64,000 nucleotides of DNA from the NCBI GenBank assembly GCA_963556145.1, contig OY744468.1, forward strand, positions 310,001 to 374,000, in the 5' to 3' direction. This DNA comes from Hygrocybe punicea (Eukaryota > Basidiomycota > Agaricomycetes > Agaricales > Hygrophoraceae). The translations under genes and the position numbers were made by a program. Within the stretch, counting starts at the first letter, position 1. Each line of letters begins with the position of its first letter. The notes beneath the pieces are model-generated. The model was not told the DNA's origin. It searched no databases and saw only the letters and a list, made by a program, of their open reading frames with translations. This document shows, one piece after another, positions 44,614-54,904 of the stretch.

Positions 44614-45351
44614 ATGCCTCGCATCGACAGGACACGATTCATCCAACGTCATTACCATCCACCGACAGGTAGAACTCGCTTTAGTCCTGAGCGTCAGCTA
44701 CTCGACCCTGCGCTATGGTCATCTAGGGTCATTTTCAAGCCAGATGGTGGACTCTTAAGGATCAGAAACGAAGGAGCAAACGATAACACCCCCATCCACG
44801 ACGTTTTCCTCGATGATACACCGTGTGATGCGACCGACTCCCTGATCTCTAAACCCAGTGGCCAGGTGACACGCCTGAATTGGGACAGTTACAATCTGGA
44901 GGATAAGTTAAGGTGGAAACACAACTTCTATAGCGAAGTCCAGGTTTGACTAGCTCTTCCTTTTGGACCTTCGACACTCACGTGCGAGCAGAATTACGTA
45001 CACGGACTAGCCTCCACTCATCTCAACCTCAATTCCACATTCCCGAAGCAGGATGTTGTGAAGGTGCAGAAGGTCTTTGACAAGGTTAATTCAACTGATA
45101 TAAACTATCTGGTGTAGCGGCTGATGATCCATTAGGTGAGAAAGAAATACCCCATCCTTAATAGATACAACAATGATTGGCCGATTGCCGATCTCCTCCA
45201 CATCTACTTGAAAAATGCTTCACACCGGTTGACGAAAACGAAGAAACAGCCAGCACCTACAAGTGCGGTAAGGCGATCTTTGATCATCCCTAGTCTTAGC
45301 CTTACCCAGTTTACACAGAACCAGCCAGCGGACCATGATTTGGCGGAATAG
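44614..45351 (+). CDS. Three-exon Agaricomycete protein of unknown function
   Basis: Exons 44614-44943, 44992-45084 and 45136-45351 join in frame to 212 residues (all three exon lengths are multiples of three). The N-terminal part has NWDSYNLEDKLRWKHNFYSE. The middle is VQNYVHGLASTHLNLNSTFP with KVQKVFDK, and the C-terminal exon has VRKKYPILNRYNNDWPIADL with LHIYLKNASHR. The last motif (yPxLxxYxxxWPxxDLLxxYLK) is a recurrent ending in a large mushroom-specific family of unknown function. Introns have GTTTGA..GCAG and GTTAAT..TTAG borders. No defects were seen. Confidence 0.65.
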
Positions 45352-45412
45352 TTACAATTCTTTTCATGTAGTTTGTGAAATATAGACTCCTTCTCTCCTT
45401 CACAAATGCCGC

Positions 45413-46138
45413 AGCGCACGTATAAGGTCTATCTGTTATCTACACACAAATGCACAGTATCGTTACACCCTTGAAATGAAGTATGAAAGGTGCAGGGCGC
45501 GGATGAACAGCGCTGATGGTAAGAGGGTGCAGTTGTACTGAGGGGGTTGCAAGAGGGTCCAGAGGTGTACGAGGTGGGGAGGGCGTGGACTGCCATATCA
45601 GCCCCGGCAGCAGCGGCCACTAAGCGGGTCTCTGAGTGACCACCAAGTGGGCCTCTGAGCGGCCCGCTCAGTGGGCCGCTGAATATCTGGAAGCCAGATA
45701 ATATAAATTCTGGCTGGGTATCTGGAAGTCAGAAACCGAAGCAAATAATTTATATTTCCTGATCGATATCTTCCATCCTAATAGTTAATGTATTTTGTAG
45801 ACAAATAGGATTAATTTTTACAGAATATCAGGTCGGTATCTATGGCTCAGAAAGTCTAAACAATTGAGTTGATTTCCACGTTATGGATATCAGTGGGAAT
45901 ATTTTAAGAATTTGACTAGTTTTCTGTATTGCAAATACCGCTACAAAATAAGGAAAACAATAAGAGCGAGAATAATTATACTTTCGGGAAGCACTATTTT
46001 GTCTCTAGAAATTGTTTCCAGAAATGTTTATTTTCTGTATAATATCCGTATTGGAGATAACAATGAAAATAATTTCAATTTATAAGTCATTATCTAGACA
46101 TTATTCGAAGCGGAGATATCTTCCCATGTCTCCTGTGT
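45413..46138. repeat. Dispersed repeat B, copy 2
   Basis: Matches 4370-5049 closely over its last 550 bp. Lacks the TIR element seen at the end of copy 1, continuing directly as CCTGTGTAACAATGATG into the block that precedes the low-complexity gene. Confidence 0.85.
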
Positions 46139-46149
46139 AACAATGATGT

Positions 46150-47640
46150 ATACTTTACCTAGTACTGCTAGAATTAATTTTGGATTTTCTAGCTGAGTAC
46201 TCGCAAAGTTGGGTGTTCAAGGGTCCAATTTTGGCAGAGGAATAAAATACTTTGTGAATATCTCCCCATGTAAAACCAAACAAAATACAAGGATTTGCCT
46301 CAGGGGTAGGCATACCATACCTACATCCCTGCAGGGCCTTGCCCTGGCCATTGAGCTGTTATACAGCATGTAATAGCATTAAGAAAATCCAGCCACCTGT
46401 ACCAATATGGCAATTCGGCCCCGTTTAGGTAATCAGCAAATGTGGGGTGAAATTCTCGCACGTGTTCAAGCCACGTCACTGTTCATCTTGACTTTGATGG
46501 GCAAAAGGTGTAGAAGAACAGCATGCTAAGTTTTCATTTTATGTTTCTTTTGTTTACTCTACTAACTAATTCCACATGGTTTTCCGGCAACATCATGTCA
46601 GAGGACTGCGACACCAACAGCAACGCCAGGATGGAAGCTAACGACGTGACCCCCATAACAGAACGACATGGACGACGACCGTGAACGCGATGGGTCCAGG
46701 AACGGTGACAATGAGGACCAGAATGAGGACCGGAATGACGAGAATGGAGACCGCAAATGAACGATGACAGCATGGATGGCAACGACGACAGAATGGATGG
46801 CGACCATGGGTACCGGAACGATGACCATGGGGACAGCAATGATGACAGCGGGGACGGCAACGACTATAACAGGGATGGAAACGGGGATGGCAACGATGAC
46901 AGCAAGCACACAAACAACAACAGTGTGGACGGCAATGACAACAATGAGGACAGCAACAAAGATGGCGAGGCAGCAGTGGGACCAGGACCGTGAATGGCAG
47001 CAGCAGCGTAACCGGAATGGTGACAGGAACAGGACCAGGACCGGGAACAGCAGCAGCAGTGGGACTGGAACCGTGAATGGCAGCAGCAGTGTAACTGGAA
47101 CAGCAGCAGGACCAGGACCAGGACTAGGAACTTCAGCAGCAGCAGGACCAGGAATGGCTACAGCAGCTGCAATGGCAATGGCAGCAGGACCAGTGGGAAC
47201 AGGAATGTCAATGGAAACAGGATGGGAATGGTGAGAGCAATGGTAAGTCTTCTTTTTTTTTGCTTATGTCATGCACAACTAATAACTTTTAGCTGTAACT
47301 GCACTGGCCATGGCACTGCCAACGCGAACGGCATGGGCAGCAGCAACGGAACCCACCAGCAATGGGTTTGGCAGGGGAAAAGACAGCGGCAACCACAGCA
47401 GCAGCAGCAGCAGCAGTGGCAACAGCAACCGGAGCAGCAGCATAACAGGCAGCAGTGGGACTGGGACCGGAAACGGTGGCAGCAGCAGCTGCAACAGCAA
47501 TGGCAGCAGCAGGACCAGGACCGGAATGGTAGCAGCTAGGGCAGCAATGGCAGCAATGGCAGCAGTGGTGGCAATGGCAGCAGCAGCATTGATGGTGATG
47601 GCAGCAGCAGCACTGGTTGGATAATATTTTATTCTTGTTG
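46150..47640 (+). other. Low-complexity spliced gene with conserved leader
   Basis: The leader (46170-46480: TAGAATTAATTTTGGAT, TGGCAGAGGAATAAAATAC, GGGCCTTGCCCTGGCCATT) is about 80 percent like the innermost arm sequence of the giant palindrome (53285-53600). Then follow Asn/Asp/Gly-, Thr/Met- and Ser/Ala/Gln-rich frames, split by a clear intron (47243-47292, GTAAGTCTTC to TAACTTTTAG). Several frames are open in parallel. A very similar leader-plus-intron-plus-repeat layout is seen in the palindrome arms, so this is another member of that family. Function unknown. Confidence 0.5.
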
Positions 47641-47789
47641 TAAGGTAGTCTCAATATATCTCAACTATACACGGTTTCGCCATGAAAATATGAAAAATTA
47701 ATGTATATATATGAAGTGTTTGAGCTCAGCAAGTGCCGGAAACAGCCAATGTAATATCAAGCCAATTAAGGTCGAGGTGTGACAGGTAT
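47641..47789. other. Intergenic
   Basis: AT-rich, no gene seen. Confidence 0.4.
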
Positions 47790-48390
47790 CACATGATCAT
47801 CAAGGGACATGACATGTCACACCTGCTGGGCGCCCAGCACGTCACATGACAAGGACATCACATGACAATCAACACAACGCATAAGTCACGTAACCAAATA
47901 AATGCAAGCACATCAAACATGGTTGAAATTTTCATCTTGGCTCACTACCACCACTACCACCTTGGGTGACACTACAGGATCCTTGGTTGTTGTACCGGGC
48001 AACAACCAGAGATTCTGGAGTGTCATTGGCATAACTGGTATGTAATTTCCTCAGGCTTTGTTCTCATGTCTGTTTCGTTCACAGGGCTACTTTATTATTA
48101 TGGTATGTTCTTTTTCTGCTGTTGAGTATCATCTTGGTTCTGGTTGCATCCAGCTAAGTGTTTGATGACTATTACCTCAGTACTAACAGTTTGTTTTTGA
48201 AGTATCCCTGTCAATGAAGAGTGTAGCATCTCTGTATGCTCCACCGTCGGTGGCTGGTCCTCAGCAATGAGTGCTGGCCACCATGGGTTTCTGATATTAG
48301 GAGTTCAGGGAGGTGAATCCACCTGGATTTCCTTGCTAGGCAACCTACTTGTAGCGGGCCTGGTGGCATTGACAAAACTTCATTGGGTAA
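47790..48390 (+). pseudogene. Degenerate copy of the TET-side 5' region
   Basis: Mirrors the minus-strand region 31200-32430. It has a promoter-like cluster (ATCACATGATCA, ACATGACATGTCAC, CAGCACGTCACATG), then an exon-like VVVPGNNQRFWSV with the shared TTGTTGTACCGGGCAACAA sequence. At about 48300-48375 it has one unit of the triplicated exon (DFLARQPTCSGPGG), whose frame is broken by a TGA. Introns at about 48039-48086 and 48105-48154 keep GT-AG borders. It indicates that a related cargo unit was once here. Confidence 0.6.
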
Positions 48391-48690
48391 GTCTTATTTT
48401 CATTATTATTAATCTTTGTATGATTGACATTGTACAAATAGGTGATGTATTGTATTTGTCTCGATTTTTTGTTTTGTTTGTATTTTCATGGCCTCTTTTA
48501 CAATTGTTATTATGTTTTCAAAAGATTTTGACATTATTTCTCTGGTCAGTCATTCTTGATCAAGACTGGATGACATTTCTCTCTAGCTTCATTTGCATTT
48601 CTGTCTTTTTGTTTTCACACTTGAATTAGTTGTTCGTGTCATTGTAATTGTATATACATAATGTTATGCGGATGTGGAAGATTTATTGAA
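48391..48690. other. No recognisable gene
   Basis: AT-rich with a hydrophobic plus-strand frame (48267-48629) that overlaps the degenerate copy. I regard it as chance. Confidence 0.4.
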
Positions 48691-48694
48691 TTTT

Positions 48695-48718
48695 CTAACC
48701 CCTAACCCTAACCCTAAG
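48695..48718. repeat. Interstitial telomere-like tract
   Basis: CTAACCCCTAACCCTAACCC followed by TAAG: about 3.5 CCCTAA units, the telomere repeat of most filamentous fungi, 50 bp from a TIR element. Confidence 0.8.
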
Positions 48719-48768
48719 TTGCTGTGTTAGGAAACACCTTGAAGTGTAATGGAACTGATGTCGATATA

Positions 48769-49079
48769 TAGTGAATGGCACGGGTATGACAACCCGCATG
48801 GGTCATGGGTAAGGGTAGCCGCGGGTACAGGTACTGGTACGATTCTCCTACCCATGAGCTTGATTTTAAGCCCTGGATTGTCCAAAACGGTCAAGTATTG
48901 AGTGAGTTATAATCAAAACAATGAAGAATGATTGTTTTGATTATAACTCACTCAATACTTGACCATTTTAGATGATCCGGGGCTCAAAATGACGGGTAAA
49001 CCCGCCGGATCAGGGGTTAGCTGCAAGTACGGGTATGGGTACAGTGCCAATACCCACAGGTTACCTGTGCCATTCACTA
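48769..49079. mobile_element. 311-bp hairpin TIR element, 8-bp TSD
   Basis: Ends TAGTGAATGGCACGGGTA and, inverted, TAGTGAATGGCACAGGTA. The flanks TCGATATA (48761-48768) and TTGATATA (49080-49087) form an 8-bp duplication with one mismatch. The centre is a near-perfect inverted repeat around 48925, with more than 45 bp per side including GGTCAAGTATTGAGTGAG and its complement, and a loop of about 14 bp. Subterminal GGGTAC / GTACCC motifs link it to the element at 57651-58483. Transcripts would fold into a long hairpin. Confidence 0.88.
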
Positions 49080-49089
49080 TTGATATATC

Positions 49090-49575
49090 TTGTCCAAACT
49101 AGAATATTGGACTCCATGAGAGGAATATTACTGGATTGAACCAGCTACTTATGACTTTTTTGATGGTTGTGGAATTGGGCCATAGTGAGCAAACAAGATC
49201 AGTCTCTCTGTTCACCAAGTGAGATCTATTAGCTAAATAAAATGTGAAAAGTGATTCACACAAGACCGAGGCACTTCCCAGAATGAAGTAATGTAAGACA
49301 CAGAAATTTGCTGCATGGTGAATAGTTGTTAGCCAATGGTGCCAACCCAGCCTTGATGACCAGCCATATGGCCCTGCTGCTCAGCTGACCCATGCTCTAT
49401 AGCTAGTGAATATATCCAGTGGGTTGACTGTCCCAGGTCTGATGGGCAGCCAATATATGGCAGATGGTCGGTGGAGGGGAGATCTCCAAGCTCTGAGGGT
49501 GCTCGAAGAATCGTGGTTGGGAAAGCGAAAGAAGAAGAACTGCTGACTAAGCTAAGAGCTAAAGGGAAATCTGTC
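49090..49575. other. No recognisable gene
   Basis: No exon or repeat partner found. It may contain decayed Copia sequence beyond the reverse transcriptase, but I could not confirm this. Confidence 0.3.
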
Positions 49576-49579
49576 TAAA

Positions 49580-49847
49580 GGGTCTCCGGGGTCTTAGAGG
49601 CTAGCGGCAACTGCCGCATCGGCCAACCCATGCCTGATGAGCAGCCAATATATCCCAGAGGGTCGGCCAACCTGTGTCTGATGGCAAGCTGAAACCCCCA
49701 CTGGGTTACGGGGAATATCCCCCAGTTGGCCAACCCACTCGGGCTGGCCAGCTGTATGCTCGGCCAAGCCATCTGCCTTGGGAAAAGATATTGGTCGGCC
49801 GAGGTCAGCTGGCCCACTTCAAGTGGGAATTGTCCATCTCGGCTGAC
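49580..49847 (+). repeat. KDZ TIR fragment inserted in Copia sequence
   Basis: Reads CGGCCAACCCATGC, then GGCCAAGCCATCTGCC, GAAAAGATATTGGTCGGCCG and GGGAATTGTCCATCTCGGCT, ending GAC. It matches the right terminal region of the 17.8-kb element. At 49848 the sequence switches to Copia reverse transcriptase. Confidence 0.85.
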
Positions 49848-49925
49848 CCAATGTAGCTCCCCTAAATTGCTAATTTCCATGAACTTTCATATGCCAGCTT
49901 TCACACTTTCAACAAGTGTGAGGTT
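49848..49925 (-). pseudogene. Copia reverse transcriptase fragment
   Basis: Minus-strand translation LVESVKAGI-stop-KFMEISNLGELHW corresponds to the stretch after the YVDD-type motif in Ty1/copia reverse transcriptases. It continues the frame that breaks off at 56297 with HVDDCIIAMTNL, so the giant palindrome lies between the two. Confidence 0.8.
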
Positions 49926-50335
49926 CACTTCAGTCAACCACCTAGCCCCAACTAACTAGATGTAACACAACTCTGTAGGTGTTCCATCTAAGTGTTCATA
50001 TAACCATGGTACTCCCAAGGACAATTTATTGCCCCAGGGACATTCTGACTGTAGGCAAGCGTAGGGTTATATTTTTATCCCTAGGGACAATTTCCAAAGA
50101 AGACCAAGGGCTGAATAGTTATCCCAAGGGATGATTTTGACAAAGGATCATGGCCTGAAATATCATCCCATGGGACATATTATAATACCATCAGGGAGAA
50201 TATATATTTTCCTGGGATATATTCTCAACCAGGTGTTGCCTCAGCTCAAGCTGATGTTTTTTGAAAAATGGCTATAATATTGTAAATAAAATAGGTAAAA
50301 TTATGAAAATATTTGTGTGCATAGATTAAAAGGCC

Positions 50336-50836
50336 TAGGGACTGTAATTCCATCCCTTGGGATATTTATTTTGTCCCTTGGGATATTTATTTCATCCCTT
50401 GGGATATTTATTTTATCCCTTGGGCTATTTACTTTATCCCTGGGGATATTTATTTCGTCCCTTGGGATATTTATTTCGTCCCTTGGGATATTTTTTTCAT
50501 CCCTTGGGATATTTATTTCATCCCTTGGGATATTTATTTTATCCCTTGCGCTATTTACTTTATCCCTGGGGATATTTATTCCGTCCCTTGGGATATTTAT
50601 TTCATCCCTTGGGCTATTTACTTTATCTCTGGGGATATTTATTTTATCCCTTGGGCTATTTACTTCATCCCTGGGGATATTTATTCCGTCCCTTGGGATA
50701 TTTATTTCATCCCTTGGGCTATTTACTTTATCTCTGGGGATATTTGTTTTATCCCTTGGGATATTTATTTTATCCCTTGGGATATTTATTTTATCCCTTG
50801 GGACATTTATTTTATCCCTTGGGATATTTATTTTAC
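50336..50836 (+). repeat. 21-bp minisatellite, left arm
   Basis: About 24 units of TCCCTTGGGATATTTATTTT plus one base. It can be read as IPRDKIN heptapeptides on the minus strand. Mirrored in the right arm at 55378-55878. Confidence 0.95.
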
Positions 50837-50839
50837 CTG

Positions 50840-51310
50840 AGAAAAGCCCATGGGACATATAGAATATCTCATGGGATACTTATCTTGTCTAGAAAACAGC
50901 CCATGGGACATGTAGAATATCCCATGGGATACTTATCTTGTCTTAGAAAACAGCCCATGGGACATAGAACATCCCTTGGGATACTTTCACTATTACAGAA
51001 ACAGCCCATGGGACATGAAAAATATTGCTTGGGATATTTACGTTAACCAAGAAAAAGCCCATGGAACACATAAAATATCCCTTGGGATATTTACTTTACC
51101 CACAAAAAAGCCCATGGGACATATAAAATATCCCTTGGGATACCTTTGTTATCGCAGAAACAGCCCATGGGACACATAAAATATCCCTTGGGATATTTAC
51201 TTTACCCACAAAAAAGCCCATGGGACATATAAAATATCCCTTGGGATACCTTTGTTATCGCAGAAACAGCCCATGGGACATATAAAATATCCCTTGGAAT
51301 ATTTACTTTA
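50840..51310 (+). repeat. 64-bp minisatellite, left arm
   Basis: Units alternate AGCCCATGGGACATA and AATATCCCTTGGGATA with variable spacers (AGAAAACAGCC, ATCGCAGAAACAG). Mirrored at 54905-55375. Confidence 0.9.
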
Positions 51311-51474
51311 CTCAAAAAAGCTCCAATCTACAGCCTGAGGCTGGTGGGACTGCCTGCTTGCTCAGCATCTGCCAAGTCACACAATAATAATCATAGCAAT
51401 ATAATTTTAATTTACCAACCACTCAAAATAGATATAGCAAATTAAATAATTATTTTACCTAAATACATGGTATT

Positions 51475-52631
51475 CTAATTTATCAGGGGAGAGACAGGGA
51501 GGTGGAGGAGAGGAGAGGAGAGGGGGGAATGGCAGGGGGAATGGGGGTGAGAAGGGGGAGAAGGGGCAGGAGGTGGATGGGAGGTGGGGATGGTGGATGG
51601 ACAGCACATAGGCAGGGGGAGAAGGGGTAGGAGACAGCCAGGGGGAGGAGGGAGGGGGAGGGGAAAGGAGGGAAAGGACCAACAATACATACCGGTGTTC
51701 CCCTGGTGTCCACGCCCCTCCGCGTCCTCGCCCTTGTCCTCGTCCTCGTCCTTGTCGTCCCCGTCGTCCTTGTCGCCCCGGTCCCCGTCGTCCTTGTCGC
51801 CCCGGTCCCCGTCGTCCTTGTCGCCCCGGTCCCCGTCGTCCTTGTCGTCCTGGTCCCCGTCGTCCTCGTTGTCCCGGTCCCCATCGTCCTCGTTGTCCCG
51901 GTCCTCGTCCCCGTACCCATCCGCCTTGTCCTTGTCCTTGTCGTCCCCATCCCCGTCGTCCTTGTCCTTGTCCTCGTAGTCCCCGTCCCCGTCCTCGTCC
52001 TCGTCGTTACCGCGTGGCCCTGTTCCCGTTCGCGTTGTCGTTGCCGTCCTCGTCCCCGTTTCCGTCCTCGTCGTCCCTGTTGCCGTCATCCTTGTTGTCC
52101 CGGGCTCCGTGGTCCTCGTCGTCCCGTTCCCCCATCCCGGTCGTCCTCGTTTCCGTCGTCCGTTGCCCCCGTCCCCGTTCCCGTGTTCGCTGTCCTCGTC
52201 GTCATCCTCGTCCTCGTCCCCGTTTCCGTCCTCGTCGTCCCTGCTGCCGTCGTCCCGTTCCCCGTCCCGGTCGTTCTCGTTTCCGTCGTCCGTGGTTCCC
52301 GTCCGCCCGCTGTCCTCGTCTTCGTTTCCTCGTCCGTGTCGTGGTTCCCGTTCCCGTTGCCGTCGTCTTCCCCTTTCGCGCCGTGGTCGCGTTCGTTCGT
52401 TTACGTCCTCATTCCGTCGTCCTCGTTCTTGCTGTCGTAGTGGGCCTGGGTTGTCCCCGTTCTCGGCTGCGTACCGTCTCCTTGTCGCCCGCATGCGCGT
52501 CTGCTTGTTGCTGTTGCCGCGTTCGCGTTCGTTTGGCACGAGGGTGAGGGAAAAAAACCTACAAGTGTGTTTAAGTAGTCAGTAGAATGAAGAAAAAAGA
52601 TAAAGAATAATTACCTGGGGTGCTCTGGCAT
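51475..52631 (-). CDS. Asp/Arg/Gly-rich low-complexity protein, left arm
   Basis: Two exons, 52615-52631 (MPEHP) and 51475-52558, joined across a 56-bp intron with a TACTGACTA branch-like site, give 366 residues in frame. The N-terminus is basic (VPNERERGNSNKQTRMRATR). Then come long Asp/Glu/Asn/Gly repeats of DRGDKDDG and DRDNEDDG type, and a Pro/Ser/His-rich C-terminal part (PLPLPPPPGC, STIPTSHPPP). The composition suggests a disordered protein; no domain is recognised. Coding is favoured by the intron and open frame, but short repeats keep several frames open, so expression is unproven. Confidence 0.5.
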
Positions 52632-53008
52632 CCGCACCCGTTGTCGCGTCGTTGTTGAAAACGAAGTCTTGTTGAACTCGCGCGCGAGAATTTCAACCGG
52701 ATTTGCCGATATCCCAAACGGGGTCAAGTTGCCATATAGGGAAGGGTGGCTGGATTTTCTTATTATTATTACATGTACTACAGCACCTAAATGGCCAGGG
52801 CAAGACCCTGAAGAGATTTAAGTATGCTATACCTACCCCACAGGGAGTTTTTCTATTTTATTTCATTTTATATGGGGAGATATTCACAATGCATTCTATG
52901 CCTCTGCCAAAAATGGACCCTTAAACACCTAACTTTGTGACTACAGGTCTGAAAAATCTAAAATTAATTCTAGGGGTACTAGGGAGCGTGTACATTGTGT
53001 TCCAGACA

Positions 53009-53255
53009 AGTGCCTGGTAGTTGGTGGTGTAGGGAATGTGTTGTAGCCAAAATATTATGAACTTGTCACTCACATTCGATTCATGATATTATGAACTTGT
53101 CACNNNNNNNNNNNNNNNNNNNNNNNNNNNNNNNNNNNNNNNNNNNNNNNNNNNNNNNNNNNNNNNNNNNNNNNNNNNNNNNNNNNNNNNNNNNNNNNNN
53201 NNNATCCATTTTGGCTACAACACATTCCTACACCACCAACTACCAGGCACTTGTC
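53009..53255. mobile_element. TIR element at palindrome centre, interrupted by gap
   Basis: Left side GACAAGTGCCTGGTAGTTGG through AATGTGTTGTAGCCAAAAT; the right side mirrors it from 53207. The left inner part contains a direct repeat of ATATTATGAACTTGTCAC. Same family as 5055-5238. Confidence 0.8.
53104..53203. other. Assembly gap of 100 N
   Basis: Exactly 100 N, the usual placeholder for a gap of unknown length. It lies at the symmetry centre of the palindrome. Confidence 0.99.
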
Positions 53256-53629
53256 TGAACACAATGTACACGCTCCCTAGTACCCCCTAGAATTAATTTT
53301 AGATTTTTCAGACCTGTAGTCACAAAGTTAGGTGTTTAAGGGTCCATTTTTGGCAGAGGCATAGAATGCATTGTGAATATCTCCCCATATAAAATGAAAT
53401 AAAATAGAAAAACTCCCTGTGGGGTAGGTATAGCATACTTAAATCTCTTCAGGGTCTTGCCCTGGCCATTTAGGTGCTGTAGTACATGTAATAATAATAA
53501 GAAAATCCAGCCACCCTTCCCTATATGGCAACTTGACCCCGTTTGGGATATCGGCAAATCCCGGTTGAAATTCTCGCGCGCGAGTTCAACAAGACTTCGT
53601 TTTCAACAACGACGCGACAACGGGTGCGG

Positions 53630-54739
53630 ATGCCAGAGCACCCCAGGTAATTATTCTTTATCTTTTTTCTTCATTCTACTGACTACTTAAACACACTTGT
53701 AGGTTTTTTTCCCTCACCCTCGTGCCAAACGAACGCGAACGCGGCAACAGCAACAAGCAGACGCGCATGCGGGCGACAAGGAGACGGTACGCAGCCGAGA
53801 ACGGGGACAACCCAGGCCCACTACGACAGCAAGAACGAGGACGACGGGAATGAGGACGTAAACGAACGAACGCGACCACGGCGCGAAAGGGGAAGACGAC
53901 GGCAACGGGAACGGGAACCACGACACGGACGAGGAAACGAAGACGAGGACAGCGGGCGGACGGGAACCACGGACGACGGAAACGAGAACGACCGGGACGG
54001 GGAACGGGACGACGGCAGCAGGGACGACGAGGACGGAAACGGGGACGAGGACGAGGATGACGACGAGGACAGCGAACACGGGAACGGGGACGGGGGCAAC
54101 GGACGACGGAAACGAGGACGACCGGGATGGGGGAACGGGACGACGAGGACCACGGAGCCCGGGACAACAAGGATGACGGCAACAGGGACGACGAGGACGG
54201 AAACGGGGACGAGGACGGCAACGACAACGCGAACGGGAACAGGGCCACGCGGTAACGACGAGGACGAGGACGGGGACGGGGACTACGAGGACAAGGACAA
54301 GGACGACGGGGATGGGGACGACGAGGACAAGGACAAGGCGGATGGGTACGGGGACGAGGACCGGGACAACGAGGACGATGGGGACCGGGACAACGAGGAC
54401 GACGGGGACCAGGACGACAAGGACGACGGGGACCGGGGCGACAAGGACGACGGGGACGACAAGGACGAGGACAAGGACAAGTGCGAGGACGCGGAGGGGC
54501 GTGGACACCAGGGGAACACCGGTATGTATTGTTGGTCCTTTCCCTCCTTTCCCCTCCCCCTCCCTCCTCCCCCTGGCTGTCTCCTACCCCTTCTCCCCCT
54601 GCCTATGTGCTGTCCATCCACCATCCCCACCTCCCATCCACCTCCTGCCCCTTCTCCCCCTTCTCACCCCCATTCCCCCTGCCATTCCCCCCTCTCCTCT
54701 CCTCTCCTCCACCTCCCTGTCTCTCCCCTGATAAATTAG
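53630..54739 (+). pseudogene. Asp/Arg/Gly-rich protein, right arm, frameshifted
   Basis: Mirror copy of the left-arm gene with the same exon 1 (53630-53646) and intron (53647-53702). An extra G at about 53846-53848 (ACGACGGGAATG against ACGACGGAATG in the left arm) shifts the frame after about 50 codons. The array of DRGDKDDG units is also two units shorter (48 bp). The original frame can be followed again from 54173 to 54739. Confidence 0.6.
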
Positions 54740-54904
54740 AATACCATGTATTTAGGTAAAATAATTATTTAATTTGCTATATCTATTTTGAGTGGTTGGT
54801 AAATTAAAATTATATTGCTATGATTATTATTGTGTGACTTGGCAGATGCTGAGCAAGCAGGCAGTCCCACCAGCCTCAGGCTGTAGATTGGAGCTTTTTT
54901 GAGT

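Noticed and set aside
48267..48629. 120-codon hydrophobic ORF
   Set aside because: It overlaps the degenerate module copy and an intron-like AT-rich region; no start context or homology supports it.
50301..51046. ORFs of 181-229 codons with IPRDKIN or LGIFILS repeats, and their mirror images at 55168-55913
   Set aside because: They are translations of 21-bp units with no intron, leader or composition supporting coding, and opposite strands are open to the same extent.
51706..52547. Plus-strand Val/Pro/Arg-rich ORFs in the left arm (and mirror in the right arm)
   Set aside because: Antisense shadows of the Asp-rich repeats; they lack the intron and leader seen on the other strand.
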